The notes: generated by a model from the letters alone, not told the origin. A DNA stretch of 64,000 bases from UBA4719 sp038249115 (GCA_038249115.1 JBBRWQ010000004.1:13080-77079); one strand, 5' to 3'. Positions 8,209 through 16,827 are shown, numbered from the stretch's first letter. Translations and numbers: made by a program.

Positions 8209-9448
8209 GGCTGACCTGGCCCAGAGTGACGCGATACGTCGTACCGGAGCTGGACAGGGTGCTCGGCACGTCACCGGGCACAGCAGCAGTGATCAACACC
8301 TGCTCGCAGTCGGCGATCATCCCGGCCAGCCGTTCACGGCGGCCGGAGTCGAGCTCGGCGAAGACATCGTCCAGGATAAGCACCGGGTCCTCGCCCAGGT
8401 CGTGCCTCAGCAGCTGGTATGCCGCCAGCCTGAGTCCCAGCGCGAAGGACCATGACTCGCCGTGGCTCGCGTAACCCTTGGCCGGCAGCTGACCCAGGCT
8501 GAGCACCACGTCGTCACGATGAGGGCCGACCAATGACACTCCACGCTCGATCTCGTTGACCCGCATCGCCTCGAAAGAGGCCATCAGCTCGTCGTGCAGC
8601 TCATCCATCTCCGGCACCACGCCGCCGGCGATGTCCCGCGCCATCTCCTCGCGCAGTGACGACTTGTAGGCGATGCGAGCATCAGATCGGGCCGCGCTGA
8701 CCTCGTCATACGCAGCCGCGAGGTAGGGGCCCAGGTCACGCATGAGACGAAGCCTGGCGTAGAGCAGCTGGGCGCCGACTCTGGCGAGGTGCGTGTTCCA
8801 CACGTCCAGGGTGTGCAAGGCCCCCTCAGTGTTATCCACACCTGTATCCACATCTCCTGTGGACAAAGCTGTGGATACGCCGGTCGGTCGACCGGGGCTT
8901 CTGTGGATGCCACGCCGGAGCACGGGCGCTGCGGACTTCAGCAGCGCGTTTCTCTGCTTGAGCGCCTTGTCATAGTCAGCCCGGACACCCGCCCACCGCG
9001 GCTGGCGGGCCACCAGGAGCTCATCCAGGAACCGGCGTCGTTCGGAAGGGTCCCCCTTGACCAACGAGAGATCCTCCGGCGCAAACATCACGGTTCGTAG
9101 TGTCCCCAGGACCTCACGTGGCTGCGGGACCGGTGATCGGTTGAGCCGGGCTCTGTTGCGGCTGCCGGCGCGTCCGGTGTTGATCTCGATCTCGACCATC
9201 GTCTCGCGGCCGTCACGGACGACCGCACCCCGAACGATTGCCTGCTGCTCACCGAAACGAACCAGTGGTGCGTCGCTGGCCACCCGATGCGAGCCCAGGG
9301 TGGCCAGATAGCCGACTGCCTCGACGAGATTGGTCTTGCCCTGACCGTTGAGCCCGATCATCGTGGTGACCCCCGGCGTCAGTGGCAGCTCAGCCTCTGC
9401 ATAGCTGCGGAAGTCGACCACCGACAGATGTCTCAGGTGCACGATCAC
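8198..9448 (-). CDS. recF: DNA replication and repair protein RecF
   Basis: 416 residues. SMC-like ATPase that helps load RecA at gaps via RecFOR. Walker A is MIGLNGQGKTNLVEA, the signature motif region contains SHGESWSFALGLRLAAYQLL, and Walker B is VLILDDVFAELD. Compared with what I recall of actinobacterial RecF, there is an extra stretch of ~30 residues after QRNALLKSAAPVL (GRPTGVSTALSTGDVDTG). Its codons consist largely of DnaA boxes (8832-8910), which may explain its existence. Start GTG at 9448 follows gnd by 11 bases with only a weak AGGTGA. The stop overlaps dciA. Confidence 0.96.
   Translation of the reverse strand: MIVHLRHLSVVDFRSYAEAELPLTPGVTTMIGLNGQGKTNLVEAVGYLATLGSHRVASDAPLVRFGEQQAIVRGAVVRDGRETMVEIEINTGRAGSRNRARLNRSPVPQPREVLGTLRTVMFAPEDLSLVKGDPSERRRFLDELLVARQPRWAGVRADYDKALKQRNALLKSAAPVLRRGIHRSPGRPTGVSTALSTGDVDTGVDNTEGALHTLDVWNTHLARVGAQLLYARLRLMRDLGPYLAAAYDEVSAARSDARIAYKSSLREEMARDIAGGVVPEMDELHDELMASFEAMRVNEIERGVSLVGPHRDDVVLSLGQLPAKGYASHGESWSFALGLRLAAYQLLRHDLGEDPVLILDDVFAELDSGRRERLAGMIADCEQVLITAAVPGDVPSTLSSSGTTYRVTLGQVSRDD
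8832..8910. promoter_or_regulatory. DnaA-box cluster inside recF
   Basis: Five DnaA-box 9-mers within 79 bases of the recF coding sequence: TTATCCACA at 8832-8840 and GTATCCACA at 8844-8852 on the plus strand, then TTGTCCACA at 8858-8866, GTATCCACA at 8870-8878 and GCATCCACA at 8902-8910 on the minus strand. Two are exact consensus forms. The first four form two facing pairs with nearly equal spacing. They lie about 2.9 kb from oriC. A role in titrating or loading DnaA is inference. Confidence 0.7.
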
Positions 9449-9459
9449 GTCACCTGTGG

Positions 9460-10368
9460 TCAGTGATCGGTCAGCACACCGGTCTCGCCGGCCTTGGTGA
9501 CTGCGTGTCCGCCGAACTGGTTGCGTAACGCGGCGACCGCCTTCATCTGCGGTGAGTCATCCTGTCGCGACGAGAAGCGAGCAAACAATGCAGACGTGAT
9601 CACCGGCATCGGCACCGCGTGGGCGATGCCTTCTTCCACGGTCCAGCGACCTTCGCCCGAGTCGTTGACGTAACCCCTGATCTGGGCCAGGTCGTGGTCC
9701 TCCTCGAGCGCCTTGACCATGAGGTCGAGCAACCAGGAACGAACGACCGTGCCGCGGGTCCAGGCCTTGAAGCTCCCCGCAACATCCTTGACGGTGTCCT
9801 TGGCCAGGAGCAGTTCGAAGCCCTCTGCGTAGGCCTGCATCAGGCCGTACTCGATGCCGTTGTGGACCATCTTGACGTAGTGCCCGGAGCCGACGTCACC
9901 GGCGTGGACGAACCCCTCGGCACGTGGACCCTCGGGGCGTAGAGCATCGAAGATCGGCATGACCATCTCGACGTGCTCGGCGTCGCCGCCACACATCAGG
10001 CCGTAGCCGTTCTCCTTGCCCCACACGCCGCCGCTGACGCCGCAGTCGACGAACCCGATCCCCTTGGCCTTGAGCTCCTGTGCGTGGACGATGTCGTCGG
10101 TGAACTTGCTGTTGCCGCCATCCACGACCAGGTCGCCTACTGAGAGGAGGTCGCCCAGGGCGGTGATGGTCTGCGCCGTCGCATCCCCTGCCGGCACCAT
10201 GACGAACACGACACGAGGGGCCGGTAGTGCGGCGACCAGCTCTTCAAGGCTGGTGACGTCCCGGGTGGCGGAGCTACGGCTGTAGCCGACGACCTCGTGA
10301 CCGGCTGCGCGAATCCGCTCGCGCATGTTGCCACCCATCTTGCCCAGGCCGATCAGTCCGAGGTGCAT
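9460..10368 (-). CDS. gnd: 6-phosphogluconate dehydrogenase, decarboxylating (short type)
   Basis: 302 residues, the ~300-residue 6PGDH class common beside dnaN in Actinobacteria. It oxidatively decarboxylates 6-phosphogluconate to ribulose 5-phosphate in the pentose phosphate pathway. The Rossmann start is LGLIGLGKMGGNM. The substrate site has DCGVSGGVWGKENGYGLMCG, and the catalytic helix VKMVHNGIEYGLMQAYAEG carries the Lys and Asn. Cofactor preference (NAD or NADP) cannot be settled by eye. Start ATG at 10368 has GGGAG upstream. It sits between dnaN and recF, the conserved arrangement. Confidence 0.95.
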   Translation of the reverse strand: MHLGLIGLGKMGGNMRERIRAAGHEVVGYSRSSATRDVTSLEELVAALPAPRVVFVMVPAGDATAQTITALGDLLSVGDLVVDGGNSKFTDDIVHAQELKAKGIGFVDCGVSGGVWGKENGYGLMCGGDAEHVEMVMPIFDALRPEGPRAEGFVHAGDVGSGHYVKMVHNGIEYGLMQAYAEGFELLLAKDTVKDVAGSFKAWTRGTVVRSWLLDLMVKALEEDHDLAQIRGYVNDSGEGRWTVEEGIAHAVPMPVITSALFARFSSRQDDSPQMKAVAALRNQFGGHAVTKAGETGVLTDH

Positions 10369-10461
10369 GGCGTAACTCCCATTGACAGTGAATGTGCTTG
10401 CAGTTAAAGGGGATTGCAGTTGAACGTGATTGCAGCGAGTCCGCGGGCCGTGAGATGTCGG

Positions 10462-11589
10462 CTAGCTGGCGAAGCGGACTGGCATCAGGACGTAGCGGTA
10501 GGACGTGTCAGCATCGCCGTCGAGCTCTGCCTGGCCCGAGAGCACCGCCGGGCGGCTGCTCTGGGTGAAGGACAGGCGACTGTATGTCGTCCCGACAGCT
10601 CCCAGCCCCTCCAACAAGAACTGGGGGTTGAAGGCGATCTCGATCTCTGGCCCGGTCAGGACTGCTTCCACCGACTCGTTGGCCTGGGCGTCATCGCCCG
10701 CGCCGGCCTCGATCAGCACTTTTCCGTCACTGAAACGCAAGCGGACAGGCGTGTTGCGTTCAGCGACCAGGGCAACGCGTTTGACCGCCTCGACCAGAGC
10801 AGCTGTCTCGATGACCGACTCTGTCTCGGCACTGGAGGGAAAGATTGAGGTGACTTTGGGGTACTCGCCATCAAGAAGGCGGGTCGTCGAGCGACGCTGT
10901 CCTGCTTCGAAGCCGATCAGTCCGTCCGCGGTGCCACCCAGGTGGATTTCGACAGAGGCTGACGCGCCAAGAGCCTTCGCTGTGTCGGACAGTGTCCGTG
11001 CCGGAACCAGAGCGACATAGCTCGCATCGCTGGCCTCTGGGTTCCACCTGAGCTCGCGCATCGCAAGCCGATAGCGATCGGTGGCAAGGAGGGTCATCTT
11101 GTCGCCCTCGATCTCGACCCGCACCCCCGTCAGGATGGGCAGGGTGTCACCTCGGTCGGCCGCGATCGACACCTGAGCCACCGCCTGGGTGAATACGTCA
11201 CCGTCGATGGTTCCGCTGATAGCTGGCGACGCCGGCAGGGTGGGGTAGTCGTCGGCCGGCATCAGCAGCAGGCTGAACCGGCTGGAGCCACAGACAACCT
11301 GGACCTTGTTGCCGTCGGTGGACACATCTACGGGGCGGGGTGGCAGGTTGCGGGAGATGTCCGCCAGAAGTCGCCCGAGCACCAGGACTTTGCCAGACTC
11401 GGCAACTTCAGCTGCGACGGTGATCTTGGCTGAGACCTCGTAGTCGAAAGCCGACAGGGTGAGAGTGCCCTCGTCACTGGCCTCGATCAGGACGCCGGCC
11501 AAGACAGGGACGGGTGGACGGTTGGGCAGTCCGCGGGCAACCCACGTCACAGCCTCGGCGAGAACATCGCGTTCGACCCGAAACTTCAT
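10462..11589 (-). CDS. dnaN: DNA polymerase III beta sliding clamp
   Basis: 375 residues from ATG at 11589 (MKFRVERDVLAEAVTWVARG); 31 further upstream codons are open but match nothing. The ring-shaped dimer tethers replicative polymerase and clamp-binding proteins to DNA. Recognisable features are LPNRPPVPVLAGVLIEA, the peptide-binding region GGTADGLIGFEA...GEYPKV, and the family-typical C-terminus YRYVLMPVRFAS ending in the M-P-(V/M)-R motif. The oriC spacer lies directly upstream and gnd follows after 93 bases that contain only short GATTGCAG repeats. Confidence 0.97.
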   Translation of the reverse strand: MKFRVERDVLAEAVTWVARGLPNRPPVPVLAGVLIEASDEGTLTLSAFDYEVSAKITVAAEVAESGKVLVLGRLLADISRNLPPRPVDVSTDGNKVQVVCGSSRFSLLLMPADDYPTLPASPAISGTIDGDVFTQAVAQVSIAADRGDTLPILTGVRVEIEGDKMTLLATDRYRLAMRELRWNPEASDASYVALVPARTLSDTAKALGASASVEIHLGGTADGLIGFEAGQRRSTTRLLDGEYPKVTSIFPSSAETESVIETAALVEAVKRVALVAERNTPVRLRFSDGKVLIEAGAGDDAQANESVEAVLTGPEIEIAFNPQFLLEGLGAVGTTYSRLSFTQSSRPAVLSGQAELDGDADTSYRYVLMPVRFAS

Positions 11590-11768
11590 CGGTAACCCCG
11601 CCCTTCGACAAACACGAGTGATGACACGCCGCACACAGAGGTGCGCACTGACCCTAATGCCACGAGGACCTCCGGCCAACACCTGGCCGTGACTACTTCA
11701 CGCTTTGTCTTTCCCCAGGTACTCGGGGCTGAATCCATCTACCTAGGTCTCATCGTTGTAGTAGGGCC

Positions 11769-12106
11769 TGTGGATCGTGTGGACAAACCCCGTCGTTGCA
11801 GGTGGCGCGGCTCAAGGCCTGTGGATGAGGAGTGGAAGACAGCCGTGGACAACCCGGGTGTGCTGTGGATGGTCCCGATTCGTCCACAGGTGAGCCCCTG
11901 GAAATGGGTCGTTATCCACGGCGAATTGGCCCCTATCCACCGAGTGTCCACCGAGTGTCCACCGAAATCTCCCCACCAAAATACGGTCATACCGTCACGT
12001 ATCCACAAACTTGTCCCCAGGGTGTGCATAACCAGCACTGGCGAGGGTGGCTGAAGGTAGGTGAGGCAACCCAACATACACACCTGTGTATAACCACTGT
12101 GGAAAG
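11769..12106. other. oriC: Replication origin oriC (dnaN-dnaA spacer)
   Basis: The 552-base dnaN-dnaA spacer has many DnaA boxes. Exact or near-exact forms: 11778-11786 (TTGTCCACA on minus), 11844-11852 (TTGTCCACG, minus), 11880-11888 (TCGTCCACA), 11912-11920 (TTATCCACG), 11999-12007 (GTATCCACA). Weaker ones: 11769-11777, 11820-11828, 11864-11872, 11933-11941, 11944-11952, 11955-11963, 12011-12019, 12085-12093. Boxes up to 11872 point minus; those from 11880 to 12019 point plus. The only AT-richer stretches (11964-12000 and 12110-12125) are modest, so the unwinding element is not obvious. Location and box density match known actinobacterial origins. Confidence 0.9.
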
Positions 12107-12141
12107 GGCCACCACAATTTACGTATCGGCCGGGGCGTAGG

Positions 12142-13647
12142 TCAGCGTGACTGGTTGCGGATCCGGTTGGTCAGCTCGGTGACCTGGTTGTAGATCGCGC
12201 GGCGCTCGGACATCAGCTTGCGGATCTTGCGGTCCGCGTGCATGACGGTGGTGTGGTCCCGGCCCCCGAACTGCTGTCCGATCTTGGGCAGGGACAGCTC
12301 GGTGAGCTCACGGCATAGATACATGGCGATCTGCCTGGCGGTGACCAGCACTCGGGAGCGCGACGCACCACAGAGATCCTCAATGGTCAGACCGAAGTAG
12401 ACCGCGGTCTGCGCCATGATCGTCGCGGACGTGATCTGGCTGCCCAGGTCGTACGGGAAGACGTCCTTGAGCACGATCTCGGCCAGATTGAGGTCGACCG
12501 GCTGCCGGTTGAGGTTGGCGAACGCGGTCACCCGGATGAGCGCACCCTCGAGCTCTCGGATGTTCGTCGAGATCTTGCTGGCGATGAACTCCAACACCTC
12601 ATCAGGGGTGGTCATCTTCTCCTGGATCGCCTTCTTGCGAAGGATGGCGATCCTGGTCTCGAGGTCGGGGGGCTGGACGTCGGTGAGCAGACCCCACTCG
12701 AAGCGGCTGCGCATTCGCTCCTCGAAACCGCTCAGCTGCTTTGGGGGCAGATCGGAGGTGATGACGACCTGCTTGTTGGCGTTGTGCAGGGCGTTGAAGG
12801 TGTGGAAGAACTCCTCCTGGGTCTGCACCTTGCCTTGCAGGAACTGGATGTCATCGATAAGCAAGACATCCACGTTCCGATATCTGCTCTGAAAAGCGGA
12901 GGACTTGTCGTCACGGATGCTGTTGATGAAGTCGTTGGTGAACTCCTCGGAGTTCACGTATCGGACTCGCACATTCGGGTACAGGTTGCGCGCGTAGTGG
13001 CCGATCGCGTGGAGCAGGTGGGTCTTGCCCAGCCCCGACTGTCCATAGACGAACAACGGGTTGTAGGCCTTGGCCGGCGCCTCAGCGACCGCAACCGCGG
13101 CAGCATGGGCGAAGCGGTTGCTCGCGCCGATGACGAACGTGTCGAACGTGTACTTGGGGTTGAGCCGGGTCGCCTCAACCTCGTTGGCCTCACGGTCGGC
13201 GATCCGGGGACGACCTGAGTGGTTCGTGGAGCTCGCAGCGTCCGTGCGAGGGGCGGGGAATGTGCTGAAGGGGGAGTCCACGTCGCCCGAGTCGTCGAAC
13301 TCAAGCTCGGTCAGGCTGGCCAGATCGGTCGAGGCCTCGATCTCGGCTTCGTTCTCAGCGCGCAGCGAGGGGTCGACGGTGACCGCAAGACGGATCTCCA
13401 TCCCGAGCTGACTGGCCAGGGCCGCGATGACCTGCGGACGCACCCGGGTCTCGATGATGTCCTTGGTGAACTCGTCCGGCACGGCCAGCAGCGCTGTCTC
13501 CTCCAGTAGCCCCACAAACTTGGCCTGATGGAGGAACGCACGCTGGGTCGGGGGTAAGCCGTCGGCATCAAGCGTGGTCAGCGTGTTATGCCAGACGTGG
13601 CCGAAGTCAACAGGTTGTCCGGTCACAATCGGTGCGTCACCACTCAT
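12142..13647 (-). CDS. dnaA: Chromosomal replication initiator DnaA
   Basis: 501 residues. AAA+ initiator that binds DnaA boxes and melts oriC. Domain I is short (residues ~1-95), domain II is an acidic/Ser linker of ~60 residues, and domain III starts at NPKYTFDTFVIGASNRFAHAA with Walker A YGQSGLGKTHLLHAIG and Walker B VLLIDDIQFLQGK. Domain IV ends with the box-binding signature FGGRDHTTVMHADRKI. ATG at 13647 is preceded by AGGAAAAC. Two consensus DnaA boxes lie in its promoter region, consistent with autoregulation. Confidence 0.98.
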   Translation of the reverse strand: MSGDAPIVTGQPVDFGHVWHNTLTTLDADGLPPTQRAFLHQAKFVGLLEETALLAVPDEFTKDIIETRVRPQVIAALASQLGMEIRLAVTVDPSLRAENEAEIEASTDLASLTELEFDDSGDVDSPFSTFPAPRTDAASSTNHSGRPRIADREANEVEATRLNPKYTFDTFVIGASNRFAHAAAVAVAEAPAKAYNPLFVYGQSGLGKTHLLHAIGHYARNLYPNVRVRYVNSEEFTNDFINSIRDDKSSAFQSRYRNVDVLLIDDIQFLQGKVQTQEEFFHTFNALHNANKQVVITSDLPPKQLSGFEERMRSRFEWGLLTDVQPPDLETRIAILRKKAIQEKMTTPDEVLEFIASKISTNIRELEGALIRVTAFANLNRQPVDLNLAEIVLKDVFPYDLGSQITSATIMAQTAVYFGLTIEDLCGASRSRVLVTARQIAMYLCRELTELSLPKIGQQFGGRDHTTVMHADRKIRKLMSERRAIYNQVTELTNRIRNQSR

Positions 13648-13713
13648 GTTTTCCTGATCTCGTCGTTCTGGTCGGTGCGGCAGGTGAGCATCGTATGCCC
13701 TCCTTCCACACAG

Positions 13714-13734
13714 TTATCCACAGATTGTGGATAA
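13714..13734. promoter_or_regulatory. Inverted pair of consensus DnaA boxes upstream of dnaA
   Basis: TTATCCACA (13714-13722), GAT, TGTGGATAA (13726-13734): two perfect boxes facing each other across three bases, 67 bases before the dnaA start. A TACGAT (minus, about 13697-13692) between them and the gene could be a -10 element. DnaA autorepression from such sites is established in other bacteria. An AT-rich patch (about 13800-13830, with AAACTTTTTGCAG) lies further upstream; the rest of 13648-14103 holds no gene. Confidence 0.75.
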
Positions 13735-13931
13735 CGATGTCGGAAGCCGCGAACGCGGCGCTGTTCGGGACACGGCCTTCACACCAAGCCGGGATAGACG
13801 CGAAACTTTTTGCAGATCTTCAGAAAAACCGATGTCGCTCGGCGTGTCGCCTGACGGGGCCGGCGGCACGGCCCCACCATAGATGGTTTGCCGCGGGCGC
13901 GGGCGGCTCGTCCCCGTCAAGCCTCATCGGT

Positions 13932-13961
13932 TTGACCGTGCCCTATCGCCTCCCGTACCTT
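13932..13961 (+). promoter_or_regulatory. Probable promoter of the rpmH operon
   Basis: TTGACC (13932-13937) and TACCTT (13956-13961) separated by 18 bases fit a housekeeping promoter. It would give a leader of about 135 bases before rpmH. Genes rpmH, rnpA, yidD, yidC, jag and rsmG follow on the same strand with short gaps. Confidence 0.5.
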
Positions 13962-14103
13962 GGACGAGGCCTGTGTTGACGGCCGCTCTTGCCTGCCCCG
14001 TGGCTGTTGTTGACCCATGCCTGTGGCGGCAATGCCCTACCTCGTACCCCGCACCACCTTCAGCACAGATCCACGCATGGCTGTGCAGTAACGGAGAAAC
14101 CTC

Positions 14104-14241
14104 GTGAGCAAGCGCACGTTCCAGCCGAACAACCGCCGTCGGGCCAAGACCCACGGCTTCCGCCTGCGCATGCGCACCCGCGCCGGGCGCGCCATCCTGG
14201 CTGCCCGTCGCCACAAGGGTCGCTCCGAACTGTCCGCCTGA
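14104..14241 (+). CDS. rpmH: 50S ribosomal protein L34
   Basis: 45 residues from GTG at 14104: SKRTFQPNNRRRAKTHGFRL followed by RMRTRAGRAILAARRHKGR, the strongly conserved L34 sequence. It is very basic, as expected for a large-subunit protein that packs against 23S rRNA. GGAG lies 7-8 bases upstream (AACGGAGAAACCTC). It is divergent from dnaA and 10 bases ahead of rnpA, the near-universal bacterial arrangement. Confidence 0.97.
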   Translation: MSKRTFQPNNRRRAKTHGFRLRMRTRAGRAILAARRHKGRSELSA

Positions 14242-14251
14242 GGCTCGACGC

Positions 14252-14632
14252 GTGCTGCCAGGGCGTCATCGTCTGCGACGCAGCGCTGATTTCGCCGCAG
14301 TTTTTCGAGGAGCACGCGGAGCAGGCGGATCTCGTTCGGGCAGCCATCTCATGGTGGTGCATGCCAACTCGACCGACGCGCGCGCGGGTCAACCGCCACG
14401 GGTCGGTTTTGTCGTATCGAAGGCGGTGGGCAACGCCGTGGTGCGCAACCGCACCAAGAGGGTCCTGAGAGCACTCCTGAGCGCTCGCGTCGGCCAACTT
14501 CCTGATGGTGTCGACGTGGTCATCCGCGCGAACGCTGGTCTGCCGGCCACGTCAACGGCAACCGTGGCCGAGCACCTGGACACCTTGCTGGACACAGTCA
14601 TACGCCGTGTTGTAGCACAGGAAGGACACTGA
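14252..14632 (+). CDS. rnpA: Ribonuclease P protein component
   Basis: 126 residues. Protein cofactor of RNase P that matures tRNA 5' ends. The family signature is present: LRRSADFAAVFRGARG, RVGFVVSKAVGNAVVRNRTKR (RNR box), and a C-terminal DVVIRANAGLPATST. Length is normal. The start is GTG at 14252, ten bases after rpmH. The RNR motif matches the RNA-binding cleft of known RnpA structures. The RNA subunit gene (rnpB) is not in this window. Confidence 0.95.
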   Translation: MLPGRHRLRRSADFAAVFRGARGAGGSRSGSHLMVVHANSTDARAGQPPRVGFVVSKAVGNAVVRNRTKRVLRALLSARVGQLPDGVDVVIRANAGLPATSTATVAEHLDTLLDTVIRRVVAQEGH

Positions 14633-14639
14633 AGCCGGC

Positions 14640-14930
14640 ATGCCTTTTCCACCCACACGCCGACTGGTCGCCACCCCTGTGATCTGGCTGATCAAGGCCT
14701 ACCAGCTGATCTTGTCACCCATGCGTCCACCGACCTGTCGGTTCTACCCGTCCTGCTCTGCCTACGCCCTGACCGCCCTTGAGCGTTTCGGACTCCTGCG
14801 CGGTACCTGGCTTGCCGTCCGCCGCCTGCTGCGCTGCCACCCCTGGAACCCCGGCGGTGTGGATCACGTTCCGCATGCGGTCGGTCCTCACGACGCTCCA
14901 ACCTCCACCCGACCGAGCCACCAGACCTGA
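14640..14930 (+). CDS. yidD: Membrane protein insertion efficiency factor YidD
   Basis: 96 residues. It shows the YidD signature: LIKAYQLILSPMRPPTCRFY, PSCSAYALTALERFGLLRG and RCHPWNPGGVDHVP. An amphipathic N-terminus associates with the inner membrane and the three conserved Cys are present. The protein assists YidC/Sec insertion; its exact role is poorly defined. ATG at 14640 begins 7 bases after the rnpA stop, and yidC follows, the common rpmH-rnpA-yidD-yidC block. Confidence 0.93.
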   Translation: MPFPPTRRLVATPVIWLIKAYQLILSPMRPPTCRFYPSCSAYALTALERFGLLRGTWLAVRRLLRCHPWNPGGVDHVPHAVGPHDAPTSTRPSHQT

Positions 14931-15015
14931 GCACGTCGGCGACCAGCCCTGACATGGCTGGTTCCGTCGCTCCCACGGTGAACGAGCGGTTCACCCACAA
15001 CAGAGGATTCCGATA

Positions 15016-16041
15016 ATGGACACCGTGCTCGCCCCGCTTGAGTGGGTCGTCGCCTGGCTGATGGTCAACTTCCACACGGTCTTCTCGGCGATCGGCCTGC
15101 CAAAAGACTCGGGGATCACCTGGGGTCTGTCGATCGTGGGCCTGACCGTCGTCATCCGGATCATCCTGATCCCCTTGTTTGTCAAACAGATTCACGCTTC
15201 CCGGCGGATGCAGCTGATCCAGCCAGAGATGCAGAAGATCCAGAAGAAGTACAAGGGCAAGACTGATCCTGAGTCCCGGCAGGCGATGACCCAGGAGACG
15301 ATGGGTCTGTACAAGCGCACCGGGACCAACCCGTTCTCATCCTGCCTGCCGATCTTGCTCCAGTCCCCTGTCTTCTTCGCACTCTTCCGCGTGCTCAACA
15401 ACCTGGCAGCGGTCTCCGAGGGCAAGAAGCCACCGATTGGTCCGATGACCGCGGAGCTGGCCGCGCAGGCTCAGGTCTCCACGATCTTCGGTGCTCCCCT
15501 TTCTTCCCACTTCCTCGGGGCCACGGACATCAACACCAAGATCGTCACCGTGGTGCTCATCGTCCTGATGTCGGCCACCACGTTCACCACGCAGCGTCAG
15601 CTGATGATGAAGAACATGCCTGCCAACGCGATGGACAACCCGTTCGCCAAGCAGCAGAAGGTCCTGCTTTACCTGATGCCGGTGTTCTTCGCGTTCTCCG
15701 GGATCAACTTCCCGATCGGTGTCCTTCTCTACTGGACGACCACCAACGTGTGGTCCATGGGCCAGCAGTTCTACACCATTCGCCGGATGCCGGCCCCCGG
15801 CTCGCTCGCGGAGAAGGCACTGGAAGCACGGCGGCTCAAGAGCGGCAAAGAGCACAAGAAGTTCTCCATTCCAGGGCTGAGCCATGACGCCGAGACTGAA
15901 GACGTCCAGGACAACCCGACCACCGAGACCAAACCCAAGTCGGGACAACGTCAACAGCCCAAGCGGAAGAACCGGGCCAAGCCAACGAACCAGGGCGACG
16001 GCTCGCCGGGGCCGACGCCGGACTCCACACCGCCTGCCTAG
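15016..16041 (+). CDS. yidC: Membrane protein insertase YidC
   Basis: 341 residues, the short Gram-positive/actinobacterial form. It inserts membrane proteins with or without Sec. The first helix contains WVVAWLMVNFHTVFSAIG, followed by ITWGLSIVGLTVVIRIILIP with the hydrophilic-groove Arg in VIRII, a cytoplasmic coiled hairpin (MQLIQPEMQKIQKKYKGK), the TNPFSSCLPILLQSPVFFAL segment and three further helices. The tail after residue ~275 is basic and disordered, probably contacting ribosomes. GAGGA precedes the ATG. It is in the rpmH operon. Confidence 0.95.
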   Translation: MDTVLAPLEWVVAWLMVNFHTVFSAIGLPKDSGITWGLSIVGLTVVIRIILIPLFVKQIHASRRMQLIQPEMQKIQKKYKGKTDPESRQAMTQETMGLYKRTGTNPFSSCLPILLQSPVFFALFRVLNNLAAVSEGKKPPIGPMTAELAAQAQVSTIFGAPLSSHFLGATDINTKIVTVVLIVLMSATTFTTQRQLMMKNMPANAMDNPFAKQQKVLLYLMPVFFAFSGINFPIGVLLYWTTTNVWSMGQQFYTIRRMPAPGSLAEKALEARRLKSGKEHKKFSIPGLSHDAETEDVQDNPTTETKPKSGQRQQPKRKNRAKPTNQGDGSPGPTPDSTPPA

Positions 16042-16112
16042 AACGGTCCACTGAACACCCCACACTTCGCGGACCGACCGGGTCCGGCATACCGCATGAT
16101 CAGGAGAAGAGA

Positions 16113-16775
16113 ATGACCGAGCAGGACGTTTCGACAGCCGTTGAGCAGAACACACCCACTGCCGCAGAGGCCAGCCAGGCCATTGCCGCGGAGACTGTTG
16201 CCCCAGACAGCCCGGGAGCGCAGGCGTCCGCCAAGGACGAGACCCAAGAAAACCAGTCCGACCAGGCCGACCAGGCCGGCGAAGTCGAGATGAAGGGGCA
16301 TAAGCGGTCATCCGCGCTGGAGCGTGAAGGTGAGGTCGCGGCAGACTTCCTCGAACAACTCCTGGACATTGCTGACCTGGATGGCGACATCGACGTGGAT
16401 GTTGACCATGATCGCGCCGCGGTGGCGATCGTGGACTCGGAGGAGGGCCGCGTCTCACGGCGCCTGGTGGGCCCCGACGGCAAAGTACTGGAGGCACTGC
16501 AGGAGCTCACCCGTCTTGCGGTCCAGGCGGCGACGGGGGAACGGAGCCGGCTCATGCTTGATGTGGCTGGGCATCGGGCCCAGCGGCGCGCAGAGCTGGT
16601 GACGATCGCCCTGGAGGCCATCGGCAGGGTGAAGGAGACCGGCGAAAATGTGCCGATGGAACCGATGACCGCATTTGAGCGCAAGGTCGTCCATGACACG
16701 GTGCTTGCGGCCGGTCTTGGTTCGGAGTCCGAGGGCGTCGAACCACATCGTCACGTGGTGATCCTGCCCGCGTGA
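16113..16775 (+). CDS. jag: Jag/KhpB-type RNA-binding protein (KH and R3H domains)
   Basis: 220 residues. The N-terminal ~65 residues are acidic and disordered. A KH domain follows (EGEVAADFLEQLLDIADLDG to VGPDGKVLEALQELTRLAVQ with the GPDG loop), then an R3H domain at the C-terminus (PMTAFERKVVHDTVLA...VEPHRHVVI). The family binds RNA and is tied to cell-wall growth control in Firmicutes (KhpB/EloR); the role in Actinobacteria is less studied. AGGAGAAGAGA precedes the ATG. Position between yidC and rsmG is conserved. Confidence 0.9.
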   Translation: MTEQDVSTAVEQNTPTAAEASQAIAAETVAPDSPGAQASAKDETQENQSDQADQAGEVEMKGHKRSSALEREGEVAADFLEQLLDIADLDGDIDVDVDHDRAAVAIVDSEEGRVSRRLVGPDGKVLEALQELTRLAVQAATGERSRLMLDVAGHRAQRRAELVTIALEAIGRVKETGENVPMEPMTAFERKVVHDTVLAAGLGSESEGVEPHRHVVILPA

Positions 16776-16794
16776 CGCACTGTCCGTGCGGCTG

Positions 16795-16810
16795 TGTTTC
16801 ACGTGAAACA
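16795..16810. promoter_or_regulatory. parS: parS site 1 (jag-rsmG spacer)
   Basis: Exact 16-base palindrome TGTTTCACGTGAAACA, the bacterial parS consensus where ParB-CTP clamps load. It is intergenic, 18 bases before rsmG. Confidence 0.97.
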
Positions 16811-16827
16811 GCGGGCGTGGAGCTCCT

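Noticed and set aside
15337..16497. 386-codon minus-strand open frame opposite yidC/jag
   Set aside because: Overlaps two well-identified genes and has no homology pattern.
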